From contig JAGGNK010006559.1 in NCBI GenBank assembly GCA_017590115.1, forward strand, positions 5,687,642 through 5,751,641: a stretch of DNA of 64,000 nt, given 5' to 3'. Of the stretch, positions 40,449 to 52,200 are shown piece after piece. Made by a program: the position numbers and the translations under genes. This DNA is from Montifringilla adamsi. Lineage: Eukaryota > Chordata > Aves > Passeriformes > Passeridae. The notes under the pieces were generated by a model that was not told the DNA's origin, did not search any database, and saw only the letters and a program-made list of their open reading frames with translations. The stretch's first letter is position 1. Each line of letters opens with the position of its first letter.

Positions 40449-40457
40449 TTATTTATT
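40449..40457 (+). promoter_or_regulatory. AU-rich element nonamer TTATTTATT
   Basis: This is an exact UUAUUUAUU nonamer in the distal 3' UTR, 19 bases after the Pumilio-type site. Such elements bind TTP- and HuR-class proteins and affect mRNA decay. In AT-rich DNA a chance match is possible. Confidence 0.4.
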
Positions 40458-40575
40458 CATTAAAATGATTTTTTTTGGTGAAGCACAGTGAGTGACAATC
40501 ATTTTTATTAAGCCCTGGAAATGCTTACTGTATGATAGTGTAAACATTTGTTTACCTTGTATGGATTCTCAGCTC

Positions 40576-40581
40576 AATAAA
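40576..40581 (+). promoter_or_regulatory. Distal polyadenylation signal AATAAA
   Basis: AATAAA in AGCTCAATAAATAATT is followed by an AT/T-rich stretch. It is the last hexamer before unrelated repeat DNA, so it is the likely main end of PTPRM mRNA. Confidence 0.65.
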
Positions 40582-40739
40582 TAATTACATACATGATAAA
40601 ATTTTGTTTAATTTAATATCTCTTGGCATCTGAGTGCCTCCAACTAAGCCTCTTTTCCAGATTAAATCTAGTAAATACTGAGCTACCTCCAGTGAATGTT
40701 TATTATGTGATCCAGTGTTGGTCCAGCCAATAGTGAGGT

Positions 40740-41170
40740 CATAGAATCACAGAATCATAGAATGGTTTGGGTTGGAAGGGACCTTAAAGATCATCTAGTT
40801 CCAGCCCCCCTGCCATGGGCTGGGACACCTTTCACTAGACCAGGTTGTTCAAAGCCCCATCCAGCCTGGCCTTGAACACTTTCAGGGATGGGGCATCCAC
40901 AGCTTCTCTGGGCAGCCTGTTCCAGTGCCTCACCACTCTAAAACTGAAAAACTCTTCCTAGTATCTAATCAGCTCTCTCTCAGTTCTAATCCATTCCCTC
41001 TTGTCCTGTCACTACAACCCCTTGTAAAAAGTCCATTTCCATCTTTCTTGTAGGCTCCCTTCAGGTACTGGAGGGTTGCAATTATGTCAGCCTGAAGCCT
41101 TCTCTTCTCCAGGCTGAACAAACCAAATTCTCACAGCCTTTTCTGGGATCCTTGGAGCTGGATGCAGCTC
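40740..41170 (-). mobile_element. CR1 LINE copy with internal deletion
   Basis: The + strand starts ATAGAATCACAGAATCATAG and reads GGTTTGGGTTGGAAGGGACC, CCATCCAGCCTGGCCTTGAA, CTCTTGTCCTGTCACTACAA and CTTCTCTTCTCCAGGCTGAA. This is about 430 bases of a CR1 3' end in minus orientation, close to consensus. Near 41,135 it jumps from the CTCACAGCC block to GAGCTGGATGCAG, so about 100 bases of the usual CR1 are missing. It lies about 135 bp past the PTPRM poly(A) signal. Confidence 0.92.
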
Positions 41171-42844
41171 ACCAGAGTGTAGGAAGATACACTGTACCAG
41201 GATATGAAAGAGGTGAATTGTATGCTTAAAAATGCACAAATGCAGAACCTGAAAGATGCCCTGATCTGAAGAAGAGATGGTGTTGTTCTGGTAGTACTTG
41301 GTCTTGTCACAGCAACCCTCTGCAGCCCTGGGCATTCCCTGCCATTCCCTCTGTGCCTGCTGCTGCTGTGGGAGGGATGGTGGTGCTCTTGTTCTTGACT
41401 GCTGTGAGGGGAATCGGATTCCTTCTGTTAAAGATGTTAAAGACACCAATACTAGAATGGCTGGTGGGGATGTTACTCAAAAAATCGTGAAACTGCTCAA
41501 GCTGTTGTCAGTGGACAGGTTTACATCATGAAAGCTCCTGAGAATGGCTGTACTGATCTTCCATGCTGTTTGGATGGTTTCCCTTTCTACAGAGCACTTA
41601 CCAGTATCTGAATATGCTGGGAGTTGCCTTTGTCACAGCAACAAAGCAGCAAAAAGAGGGAATGAGTCAGCAATGGCTTGCTGAGCCATCTGCTGGAACC
41701 ACAGAACATTTTCTCACCCAGAAGTTTCAAGGAGACATTGCAGGCGGAGGAACTGCTCAATACTTCCAAAGCTTTATGGGAAACCCAATTCAAGGATGTG
41801 GCCGACTGCACAGTATTTCAGCTCTTAAATGATCCTGTTAAGCTGTCTGGAATGGGGGCAGTGTCTATATAAATGTATCGGTCAACCTGATCTATTTTGA
41901 GAAGCTCTAAATCTAACAGACCCAGCTTGGACAGAATGACTCACAGCTTGTCAACTGCCAGTTCAAAACCACTCTAAAATTCAGATCTGAAGACACAAAG
42001 ATAGGTTTGCTCTGCATCCGGAAGGCATCTCTTTTAAAGTGTAGCTGGCAGGTACGGGGCATTGCTATAAATTGAACAGAGGTACTGAAAACCTTGGGGA
42101 ATACAATCCCAGTCCTGAGAAGAATGATGGTCCTTGGATAAACCTTGCATCCTTTCAGTCTGTTGCAGGATGTGCTCTTGCTCACTTTAAAACCCTAGTG
42201 TTAGGAAACAAAATCCAAACCTCCAACATCATATTCCTCACAACCAGCTTGACAGGCCAGTTATGCCAGCCAAGCACGCTTCTTTGTAATAATTATGGGA
42301 CCATAAAAAGTTGTGTTCTGTGATCTATCCATTGAAATATGCATGGACACATCTAGTATTTCAAAAAGCGTAAGTAAGATATGTGTGCCAAAGGAGCCCT
42401 TGGACAGAAGGTGATGCTGGCAGTGTGATCCCAAATGTGAAATGCAGCAAGAATCATGGATTTCTCTCCTGAGGACAGATTGCCACAGTGTCAACCAGGC
42501 ATTATTTCAGCTGCTGCATGCATGCAGACATACTTTGCACAGGTAGGCCTTGGGGGGCTGGGGCAAGGGGTCAAAGGAGATGAGGAGGAAAAAGTTCTGC
42601 AGTGTTCTTATTGTTTTACTGATATTAGTCTTTTTTTCCCTAATTCTTCTGACATAGAGTTTATGTTGCAGAGTCTGTCTGATGTTGTTCCAAAAGGCAT
42701 TCTGCGAACTGCAGTGCCGTGAAAATGGAGCCAGCCAAAGAAAGCACAGCAAGCAGCTTTGTGTCCCCTCACTCTCATACTACAGCTGTCAATCCATACA
42801 AATTATAGAAAAATCCAGGCTTAGGCAAAACAGTATTTTGCCAA
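41171..42844. other. Intergenic stretch, nothing recognised
   Basis: Several open frames of 60-90 codons exist on both strands with no recognisable domain and no consistent coding signal. No repeat family was recognised. Confidence 0.6.
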
Positions 42845-43263
42845 GAAGAAAAAACAAATGAAGCTGGTTGGAGCGTCTCTCCTTAAAGAAAAGGCTGAGA
42901 GAGCTGGGGTTTTTCTCTGGAGAAGAGAAGGCTCCATGGAGACCTCATTGCAGCCTTTCAGTACTTCAGGATGGTCTATAGGAAAGATGGTGACAGGCTT
43001 TGTGACAGGGCCTGTTGCAATAGGATGGAGGGTAATGGTTTTAAACTAAAAGAGTGACTATTTAGATTAGATGGAAGACATTTTTTCCAGTGAGGATGGA
43101 AACATGCTGGAACAGGCTGCCCGGAGAGGTGGCAGATGCCCATTCCTGGAAACATGCAAGGATGTGTTGGATGAAGTTCTTTGCAACTTGTATCTAGTGG
43201 AAGGTGTTCCTGCCTATGGCAGCAGGGTTGGACTAGTGCGTTCCAACCAACTGCTTTCATTCA
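42845..43263 (+). mobile_element. CR1 LINE copy, 5'-truncated
   Basis: In sense orientation it reads CAAATGAAGCTGGTTGG, AAAGGCTGAGAGAGCTGGGG, GAGAAGAGAAGGCTCCATGG, ATGGTTTTAAACTAAAAGAG, CTGGAACAGGCTGCCCGGAG and GGCAGCAGGGTTGGACTAG. It is the CR1 3' region, ending near TTCCAACCAACTGC. The terminal ATTCTATG repeats are decayed. Several substitutions and indels mark it as older than the copy at 40740. Confidence 0.88.
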
Positions 43264-45812
43264 GGAGTTACAAAAATAAAAGGAATCAGAAAGGATGAGA
43301 AGGAAGATATGATGAACATGAGGGGCTGATATTCCAGAACTCTGAAAGTTATCTGGAGGGTAGCATTTTAGAGGAGACAAAGAAAACAGCAGTGACAGCT
43401 GTTTTAAGCTGTTTTAACCTCCCTTTTCAAAAGAAAGTTACATGAACACAGGCCCAGTAGAGCTGCAGAACTTTGGGAGACATCAGTCCCAGTCTGGAAC
43501 AGAGGAAGGGATGCTTTCTTCAATGCCCAGTATAGCCAGTATATAAGAGGTATATAAATGAATAAAGAGATACTTTGAAGGCTGCCATTTGTTGTATCAC
43601 CCAGCTCATTGTCTCTCCAGGACTTGAGGTAGGTGATTTTTTTCTAAGCTATTCTGAAAGAGCAGCAGTGGGGATGGTGAGAGAGCTGATGGCATGCAGG
43701 TAATCTGTATCTTTATAACAGCAATACTCCTGACAGCTTCCTGGGCTTCTTTGTCAGCAAAATTAGTCTGTCCCCGGCAGGATACCGTCATGGAGTACTA
43801 GCAGCTTAAGGTCTGTAGCTAGAAAGATGAAAAATAAAAAAAATAGAAAAAACTTCTTAGCCAGCTCTACATAGTGTGTTTCAAAATGGTGTCTGTGCCA
43901 CAAAGACTTGATCTGAAGGTGTAATGCATCATCAAGACCATATTCATTTTGAGTTCATTCATCTCTGAAAGGTTTTCTTTTAATTTCATTGTATGTGGGT
44001 CTGTCCCCAGATCCAGCTGCTTACTGTATGTGCCCCTTCACAGTTCTTTAATAACATGTAGCAAAGACACAAACAGAATTTTGTTCTTTGAGGTGTGGCA
44101 ATGGAGATAATTTGACGCTTCCAGCAGCAGCTATTCCAAATATCTACCTTTGGGAAGGCCTGGGGAAGCTGTAATGGCAGTAGCAAACATAAAGCTTTTG
44201 GTATTGTTCACTTCAAAACTGAGCAGGATTCATCTGCTGAGTCTCCTTTCATGGTTGTTTTGAGTCTTGTCTCTTCTCCCCCTGCCCCCTCCCCCACATC
44301 AAGATTGACTCAAGGAAAGTATGTAAATCTAAAGTTTACTTGAGGTTTTACAGCCTCATTAGTTTTCTGATTCAAAAGTTATTGGGTTGCTCTGCCTCCC
44401 AAAGTAAATTCTTCAAGCATTTGTTCATTAGTCTTCAGAGGAAGGAAGTTTTATATGCAGATCACTGTAACAGAATGATTCGTCCTATCATTTTGGATTT
44501 ATTGTTGGCTTTACACTTATTTTATCAACTTGGAGCCTTACCCTACAAAATCTCATGCTTCCTATATCTCATGCTAGACACAGGGCTTTATTAAAAGAAA
44601 AATTAAATCAGGAATAAAAAAAAAAAATTTACATCTTAGGTCTGTTGTGTGATGCTTGTTAGGGAAGACAATGACCACCACCAATTTTGGGGCACACTAC
44701 CAGTAAAACCCAACAGACCATGTGAAAAATAATGCTGTTTCTAATGGAGTCCATTTGTTTGGTTGGTTTTCTGCCATTCCTATGCTCTGCCTGTGGGAGT
44801 TTTCCGTACACCATTGGCATAAGGAAGATTGTTCTGCACATTCCTGCTCAGCAGCCATCATCCCCCTTCAGCATCCTAGCCCACTTTAATGGAAAAACCT
44901 TTCTAAAGCCTTATCAACCCTTTGCAAACTGCAACAAAGAGCAGCAGCAAGATGCCTTCTTCACTCCTGCTGCTATTTCCAAGCAGACTTCTCTGTGGAA
45001 GGCTGAAAAGGCAGCTCCTGCCCTGGTTATTTCTCCACACTCACCTGATCTGCCTGAAGCGTGAAAGCCACTTCCTGCTGCCCACACTTCCTCCAGTCTG
45101 TCTCTCCAGGTTTTCACCTACTCTCAGGGCAAGGCTGGCACATCTCCACCTCCAGGGCCTCCTGGAAGATGCAGTGCCCTCTGGTGCTCCCACTTCTCTT
45201 CCAGTCCTGTCACCACAGCATGTGCTGTTCTTTCTCAGTACCATGACTTGAGAGAGGTGGAAGGAAGATTTGAGGCTGAAGGTGGGGGGCAGGGGGGGAG
45301 TGGTGCTGGGGTCTACAAACACTCTGCCATGATTTTTATTTTTTTAATATTGCTGGTAGGATTCAATGTACAAAGGAAAAGAAAAGGGGGACCCTGGATA
45401 TGAAGAGTGAGAATGATACTTGCTGTAGCTTGTCTGGGAGGAACATGGCAGGGGAGATTAATATCTCACGTTCACTGACAGTCCTTCCAAGTATTTTTAC
45501 TTCTGAAACCCTTTTATTGATGTGTTTTTAGTAGCAGCTAAAAGATTTTTAATTGTCTCTCTGCAGTTGTGATATTTTGTGATGATGTGCTTGGGGGTCA
45601 CAATTAAAGCCTAAGTATCTTTCATGCTAGACATGCATTAATACTGCTGCCAGGCCTGAGTAAATGCAATCAGAACTCCCACTGCTACAAATATTTAAAT
45701 TAATATCCTCTTGTCTAGCCCAATGTACACAAAAAAATCAATCTGATACTCACACAAATTATGCATATATGAGTTCATCAGTCCTTGTGCATGTCCTGTC
45801 ATAATGCTATAT
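43264..45812. other. Intergenic stretch, nothing recognised
   Basis: No repeat family, RNA gene or exon was recognised. Overlapping frames of 90-110 codons at 44,730-45,320 lie in a less AT-rich patch and show no known motif. Confidence 0.6.
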
Positions 45813-46356
45813 TGAGTCTGTTTGGGATGAAGTTAATTTTCTTCATAGCAGCCCATATGGTGTTGTGTTTTGTACTTGTGATAAAGCAGTGTTGATAGCA
45901 CACCAATATTTTAGCTATTGCTGATCAGTGTTTGCACATCAAGACCTTCTCTGGTTCTCACTCTGCCTCTACTCCAGCAAGTAACCTGGGGGTGATCAAG
46001 AGCAGTCAGAGTGGGAGGGAACACGGCTGGGACAGATGAGCTCCACTGACCAAAGACAGGATGTCCCATACAGCACATCATCACGCCCAGCAGCAAAAGG
46101 GGGATGGAGGAGGGGGAAGCAATTGCTGGGAGACTGGCTGGGCATTGGTCTGTCTGTGGAAGGTGATGAGTGAATGCTTTTGCATTAATTGTGTGGGGCC
46201 TTTTTCCCCTTTCTTCTTCCACTTCCCTTCACTTCTTAAACTCTTTTTATCTCGACCCACGTATTTGCCATGCTTTTGTTCTTGCTGTTCTCTGGAAGGA
46301 CTGTGCAAGTGTCTCTGGGGAGACTTAACTGCTGGCTGGTGTCAGTCCACCAGAGC
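45813..46356 (+). mobile_element. Decayed solo LTR of an avian ERVL-like retrovirus
   Basis: About 545 bases follow an LTR that is common in bird genomes, recalled from general knowledge. Seen blocks: GAAGTTAATTTTCTTCATAG, CAGTGTTGATAGCACACC, CTGACCAAAGACAGGATGTC, TCATCACGCCCAGCAGCAAA and TTTTTATCTCGACCCACG, then a GCTGGCTGG tail near the end. The end is usually ...ACCACGACA, and here it is decayed. No internal retroviral genes flank it, so it is a solo LTR from recombination. It carries no protein-coding function. Confidence 0.68.
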
Positions 46357-48183
46357 ACATAAAAGTTCATAGGACTAAGGTCTACAGGCATCAGTCAACA
46401 ATATGCTTCCACAAAAAACTTTACATAGGAGCTTATTTGTCATAAAATGAGTAGGGTTGCTTAGGTGCTCAAGCGCATGATGTATATCATTAAGAGCATA
46501 TTTTAAAAATGAACCCAAATAGATGAAGCAGATTGGTCCTCTCATTCAAAGTGATAAAAACATGGAAGTTAGTTGTGTGTGGCAGAAAATTTGGGGCAGG
46601 CATTTGGCCCTCTCTATCTGTACAGTATTCAGTACATTTTAAGCAATGTCTATAACCAGCACTTACTGTGACAAAAACCCCTCTGCCAGAGCTTTTGCTA
46701 TGCCATGAATGAATGTTACAAGTGCAGCAGAGCCCTTCCTGAGAGCTTCCAAGCTGCACAACTGTACAAGGAGGTGGCATTTGACCCTGATGAGTTGCTC
46801 CTCCAGAAACTATTACTTTCAGATAATTCAGAAGGGTGAGCACCATGCTGCATCACACACTTCACACTCCTTTCACACATGAAGTTAACAATGACAGCCT
46901 CCGAAGAGACACTGGTATGTATGCAATCTCATTACACTCTGTATTTGTAACCCTTAGAAGCTGAGCTGAATGCATAGAGAACTAACCTGCTGTTGTGCCC
47001 TCTTGAAATTCTGATTTATACAGTATATAACAATCAGCCTATAATATAAACCTTTGGGGATGAAAAGTCTTGGGAGTGAAATATAGTTACTGCCTTGCCA
47101 CATGCGAAGTTGGATGACATTTTATGTTGGTCCTTGAAGATTTCATTATCTCAGTGTTCTCCAGTCTGCACAGGTAGGTGGGAATGCCTGGGAAACTCTT
47201 GCACACCCAGTCATAAGGGACATGACCTTGACTGGACATGGACAGGAATTTAATCAGTATTACACACCACATAAACCAAAATGTAGCTTTGCTGTTACAG
47301 GGATCAGCACAGATTCAGCCACACTGAATTGCAGTCATGGATTGCAGCCCTGTGTTTTGGAATAATTACAGTCTACATCTGAAAACCAGATTTTTGAGCA
47401 AATCCATAGAGACAGCACTGTTAAAAATAAAAAACATCTGCCAATAGCTTGCAATGCTTTTGCTTTATTTTATTCAGGTTGGGTTTTTTTCTTGGTAGGA
47501 TATGAGCAAAACACAAGCCATCACCCAAACTAGGTACTTTTCACATCCTGGTTCTTCAAGCCTGACTGTACCAACCTCTGTCAACACCTAGCAAGAAAAC
47601 AGCACATGCACAAATCTGTATCTCTTCCAATGACAATCAACTAATGAAATGTAACATCAGTCTGTCTTCTGCCTTCTTTAGACAGCCTTGCATGGAGCCA
47701 CAGCTCAGCCTGACAGCCAAAAGGGCCCAGCAATGAGTGCTGCTGTAATTTATTTGAATAAAAGCCTTTGATTTAGTAAATGAAAGCTTTTGATCTATTA
47801 AAATGTACTGTCTTTCTATCAGATGACAAAGCCTGCTGGTCCAATAGAGCTTCTCTCTCCTTCTGTTGGCACTCCTCTCTTCCTTCCTCCCTTCCCATTG
47901 CCAACCTTCCCTCTTGCCAAATCATTCTGACCTCCATTCTGGGTATCTGACAACACTTAAGGATCAGTCTGTCGTCATCCTGTGGCTGGTTTGACAGGCA
48001 GCTTTGCCAAACCCATGTCCTCCAGTGAAGGCTCTCATTCCTGCTGGCAGCATTGCTCTCCTATTTGCCATCCCACCATCTGTCAGCAGTTCAGCTGGGG
48101 GCAGGGCATCATCTGATGAAGGTGGGAAGAGTTGTATTGCTTTGGGTGGTGTTCACCTTCCATGTTTTTAAAGACAGAGTCAT
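46357..48183. other. Intergenic stretch, nothing recognised
   Basis: AT-rich single-copy DNA by appearance. A pyrimidine-rich patch lies at about 47,850-47,940. No exon or repeat family was recognised. Confidence 0.6.
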
Positions 48184-48371
48184 TCTGCTGAGAATGCTCT
48201 CTTGCAATACGTGTACCTGTTGCATGGGATTTCCATTTAGCTGAGACTCTTAGGAAGACTTGGATAGCATTCTCTCCCCTCCCAGGACTCTGCTGAGAAT
48301 GCTCTCTTGCAATACATGTACCTGTTGCATGGGATTTCCATTTAGCTGAGACTTTTAGGAAGACTTGGATA
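48184..48371 (+). repeat. Recent tandem duplication, 105-bp period
   Basis: Positions 48184-48266 and 48289-48371 (83 bases each) are the same sequence with two visible mismatches (ACGTGTACC versus ACATGTACC, and GACTCT versus GACTTT). They are separated by 22 bases. The start of each is TCTGCTGAGAATGCTCTC. The low divergence suggests a recent event. Confidence 0.95.
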
Positions 48372-49218
48372 CACTTGCAAAATTGGCACTGCTAATACAA
48401 CTGCAAATTCACATGTTACATTTCTTCTGGACAATGGACATATAATGTAGTCCAACCTTGAACATAAGACTACTAAATACTTCTTGTTAGCAAGCAGTCA
48501 GAACAATATTGCAATGTAATTTTCCATGATCAGCTGTGTCAAATGTACCAAGGTTGTGGTGGTTTTACTTTCTAGAGATGGTTGGGCAAGAAGAGTGCCT
48601 TCCCTTTACAACTGATAAATGGCTACATGATTTGGCACCAGATTACTCAAGCAGACAAATTAACTTCAAATATTAATACATTCAGCAGCCAGTGAGACAA
48701 ATTGCTTGTTCTACAAGCACCAGAGTGGTCATGGGGGGATTTTCCTTCTGCTTTCAGGAAACCTAACCTTCAGAGCAGTGCTCAGCCAGGCCAGCAAGAC
48801 CATCAATCAGCTAACAAAGTTGGCAGCAGTTAAACACATCTTCAGTTCTCTCTGGAAAGGAGGTAGGAAAGAAAAAAAGCTTGGCCAACTTGGCCAATGT
48901 TTACCAGGATTGTCAGAAATCTTTGTTCAAATAAAACACATGTGCCAAGGCTCTGACTCATCATGGCCATCTGAGGACCCTGCTAGGAGCCTGCCTGCCC
49001 CAAAACTGTTTTTCCATGGCTGTGGGGTAAGTCATCTTGAAGAGGTCTGTCTGCCTCCACGAACTGACAATGATGATGTCCCTCAATGTGATGTACCATC
49101 ACTTCTCTTCTCCTCTTGCATATTTTGCACCTAAATTATTTCAGAAAAGATAAACCTATTTAAAGTAACATGCTATATGATAATATAACATAAAAAATTG
49201 AGGAAATGGAGTTCAAAT
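48372..49218. other. Intergenic stretch with one 142-codon open frame
   Basis: It includes an uninterrupted + strand frame at 48706-49134 (142 codons). The frame has no recognisable domain, no upstream splice context tied to a known gene and no family match I know. It is more likely chance than a gene. Confidence 0.5.
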
Positions 49219-49280
49219 ACATATATATATATGTATATGTATATGTATGTATGTATATGTGTGTTTATATATATATAAAA
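49219..49280. repeat. TA/TATG microsatellite
   Basis: About 60 bases of alternating purine-pyrimidine: (TA)n, then (TATG)n, then (TA)n. It is likely length-variable and prone to unusual DNA structure. Confidence 0.9.
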
Positions 49281-52200
49281 ATTATAGCAGGAGTGTTCAA
49301 AATTTAAATGCTCTCATCAATTAGTGAGAATGAAAAATTCCTAGATCACTTTAACTCTTTCCAGTCTTCAAACATTTGCATTTATGTATTTTCTGAAGCA
49401 CAATATTCTCTTAAAACTCATCCTAACTGAACTGGATATGGACTCAGAAGCCAGTCTGTCGATGTAACTTGTCTCTAGATAAGAAAAACTGAAAGGAAGA
49501 AAGGCATTACCACACATGACACGATACTAGCTGTGTGGAGTAATTACTGTGCTCTTTGTACTCACTTAATTGTCTGGTTGTAGAGCTTCAGAAAACATTT
49601 CTAGTACAGGAATATTTGAAGAAAGCCTTAAGGGGTGAAAACAAAAGCCAAGCTGTCTGTTGCAACACAACTCAGATAAGATTACAAATATAAATTCTGT
49701 GTTCAACAGGCAGAAAATATGTTTATAATTTTATCCTTTTGCTCAAGGTTTCCTTAAAACTTACATCTTCATAGAGCATATACATATTTTCTCTATAACA
49801 TATGGCACTGAACTCAACAAATCAGGAGACCCTGTTTGTGGTCTGAGCTCTAAAGCAATTCCATAAATTATGCAATGTATTTTGTCAGTAAACGCATAGA
49901 TGGGAAAGTGATTAACATCACAAATCACACCTTGTTGTTGTTTATGTTAGCATATTTTTTTTATTATAACTAACAGGTGTGAAGTTCTAAATACACTTCA
50001 CATGGTGATGAGGTATCCAACTGATCTGGCTTCCAGAAGACATTTAACACTACTGACCTGTGGGGACGGGCTGTTCCTGCTGGGCTTGGAGTTGGTGGCA
50101 TTGCTGCTCCAGGCCCAGCAGAAGCAAGACAAACTCTCCTATCCATAGGCTGCATTCCCATTGCTGACTGAGAAAGACCCAATGGTGCCAGCACATCCAA
50201 GCCATGGATATGCTTATTACAGACCCTGAGCCTCCCACATCTGTCCCTACACTGAATAAATATGGCTAAGTCCTCTGGGGAGAGATGTGTGTAACAACTC
50301 CAGACTTAGTCTCCACGCTTAATTTAGATGTGAACAGCAATAATGTAGTCTTCATTTAAACAAAGAATTTTTATATCCCTTAACAGCAGGGATAGAGTGT
50401 AAAAGATTTTTATCAGTATTGCATAGGCAATGTGCACATCTAATTTAAGAGTTTGTCTTTCCTCAGAAAGGCAAACAAGACCTCCATGGATAGTCCTGAT
50501 TACATGATAGCACAGAGCAGTTTTGGTGTCTCATACAAGCAGGTACATTTCTGAGTCTTCACAGCTATTCCCTTGGCAAACCCAGGGTCTCACTGGGAGA
50601 AGGCTGTCCAGAAGAAATCTCCCTTCTGCCCTCTGGCCCCAGGCTGAGCTGCTGATCCCAGCAAAGCCAATGGCAGAGGGAAAGCTGAGCTGTGCTGTAC
50701 ACAGTTGGTGAACTTTGTTTCCCCTTTAGGGAGTTCATGCCATTGACTGCTGTCCTTCTTGGCTCCTTCCCAACTTGTTTTCGAGCAGCTATGTGTAGGT
50801 TGTACAGAAAGAAGGGATAGCATCCAAATTAAGCTCTCTCTCTCTCTGTCTGCAAGGTACCACAAATCATCCTCATCTTCTAGCATCTGTTTGTGATGCT
50901 AGAACATCTAGACTATGTGTGCTACTATTTTTGGGTTAAGTTTTTTAAATGCACTTATTTTTCCCTAGGCACATCCACATATATCTGTATCTATTTTGAT
51001 ACAGATTTTTCACTTATGAAAAAGGTTAAATGCTTATGAGCAGTTTAACTCATTTGTATTACTTGCTGCCTAGATAACTCTTCATAGATTTGTTCAAAAA
51101 CCAATTTGTTGTTACTTCAACTATTTCTTCAAAAGGAAATTATTTTTTCACTTTAGTGTTTTCACTCTACATTCCCTGACCTCAAACTGTTCTAGTCCAT
51201 GAATAAGACTATTTCTTGTTGAGAAGGAGAACCTACCATGATTCTCCAAACAATCAGAAGGAATCAGCTTTGGGAAAAAGGCCATTGAAAAATTTCACAG
51301 GAAAAGACAGTACAGTCACCCCATTTTTTCTGCAATTACCAGACCTGGGACTAGCTCACATTTCTGATTTCTCCTCCAGGGAACTTGTGCTAAGCAGCAG
51401 CACCACTTTGTGCTCTTATATAAAACCCTGTCCCACCAATACTTTTCCAACAGATACTCACTGCATTAAAAAATTTTCAAGAGATAACAATCTCCAAAGC
51501 CAGCTTCCATCAGTGAAATGCATTTACAGAAGGATCCTCTTCACTGATTCCCTCTCTCATGTGTTAAACAGCTTTGGGTCTTGAGTCCAAAGGGCCTTGA
51601 GGGACGGGAAGAGAGAAGCCAAAAATACCCAACTTCATAAGGACAATTTCCCTTCCTGCACAGCAGAATGTTTGAAGTCAGTGCCAGCCTACTCAGCTGG
51701 AACAGCAGCACTAATGCGAGCATCATGCTCCCATTTGTAAGGACTTCTCAGAGTACCAGGCAGCTGCAAAGCTGTTGGCTCCTCAGTGCTGCCCTGCTGA
51801 CCAAAAGTGCTTGAGCCACAGAGGGCTCTGGTCTGCACCACGGGAGCCCAAACAGCAGGACCTCACCAGCTGCTCAGCCTCCAGCAGCTGTGGGGGTACG
51901 TGGTGCAAAACGCAGCACTGCCACACGAGTGTCCTGGCTTAATGACTTTACTAATGATCCATCCTTCTGGAGAGCTCCTAGAGCATCCTTCCTTTGCATC
52001 CTTCTGGAGAGCTCCTAGTGCTGGCATCCCCTGCCCAATGCCACCCGTGCCCCCTCTTGTACTGCAGGATTAGGAAAAAGATTCCCCTCTCACATGCAGC
52101 CATGCAGGAAACATTCCTGCCTCTCTGAAGGATGACTCTGAATGATAAACGGCATAAGCCAAGAATCTTGGCAAATTAAAAAGTTTAATTTATGATGCTG

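Larger units (their letters stand above)
1..40605 (+). other. PTPRM: PTPRM gene, 3' part (receptor-type tyrosine phosphatase mu)
   Basis: Eleven exons with AG/GT borders join in one frame: 6475-6572, 18777-18893, 23230-23384, 23716-23851, 24430-24579, 25046-25219, 27999-28130, 31181-31306, 33060-33223, 35290-35425 and 39702-39755. The product is the C-terminal 479 residues of a type IIB (MAM/Ig/FNIII) receptor phosphatase. PTPRM is a plasma-membrane protein that binds itself across cell contacts, associates with cadherin-catenin complexes and removes phosphate from tyrosines. Seen directly: D1 with GWPDHG and [11 protein letters not shown]2 with HCLNGGGRSG but Met in place of the WPD Asp; C-terminus EYLNSG. 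I chose PTPRM over PTPRK, PTPRT and PTPRU because [20 protein letters not shown] and EYLNSG match remembered PTPRM. Counting back from the stop puts the D1 cysteine at 1095 and the WPD Asp at 1063, the human PTPRM positions. No frameshift or stop interrupts it. The 5' part is outside the window. Confidence 0.96.
39756..40605 (+). other. PTPRM: PTPRM 3' UTR
   Basis: About 850 bases follow the stop codon. They are AT-rich and have no recognisable repeat until the CR1 at 40740. Two AATAAA hexamers (40231 and 40576) suggest a short and a long form. The end is inferred as 15-30 bases past the second signal. An AU-rich nonamer and a Pumilio-type site lie between the two signals, so only the long form would carry them. 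Confidence 0.75.

Noticed and set aside
49219..49280. CRISPR-like or regulatory array in the repeated TATG region
   Set aside because: It is a simple microsatellite with no spacers, and the genome is vertebrate.
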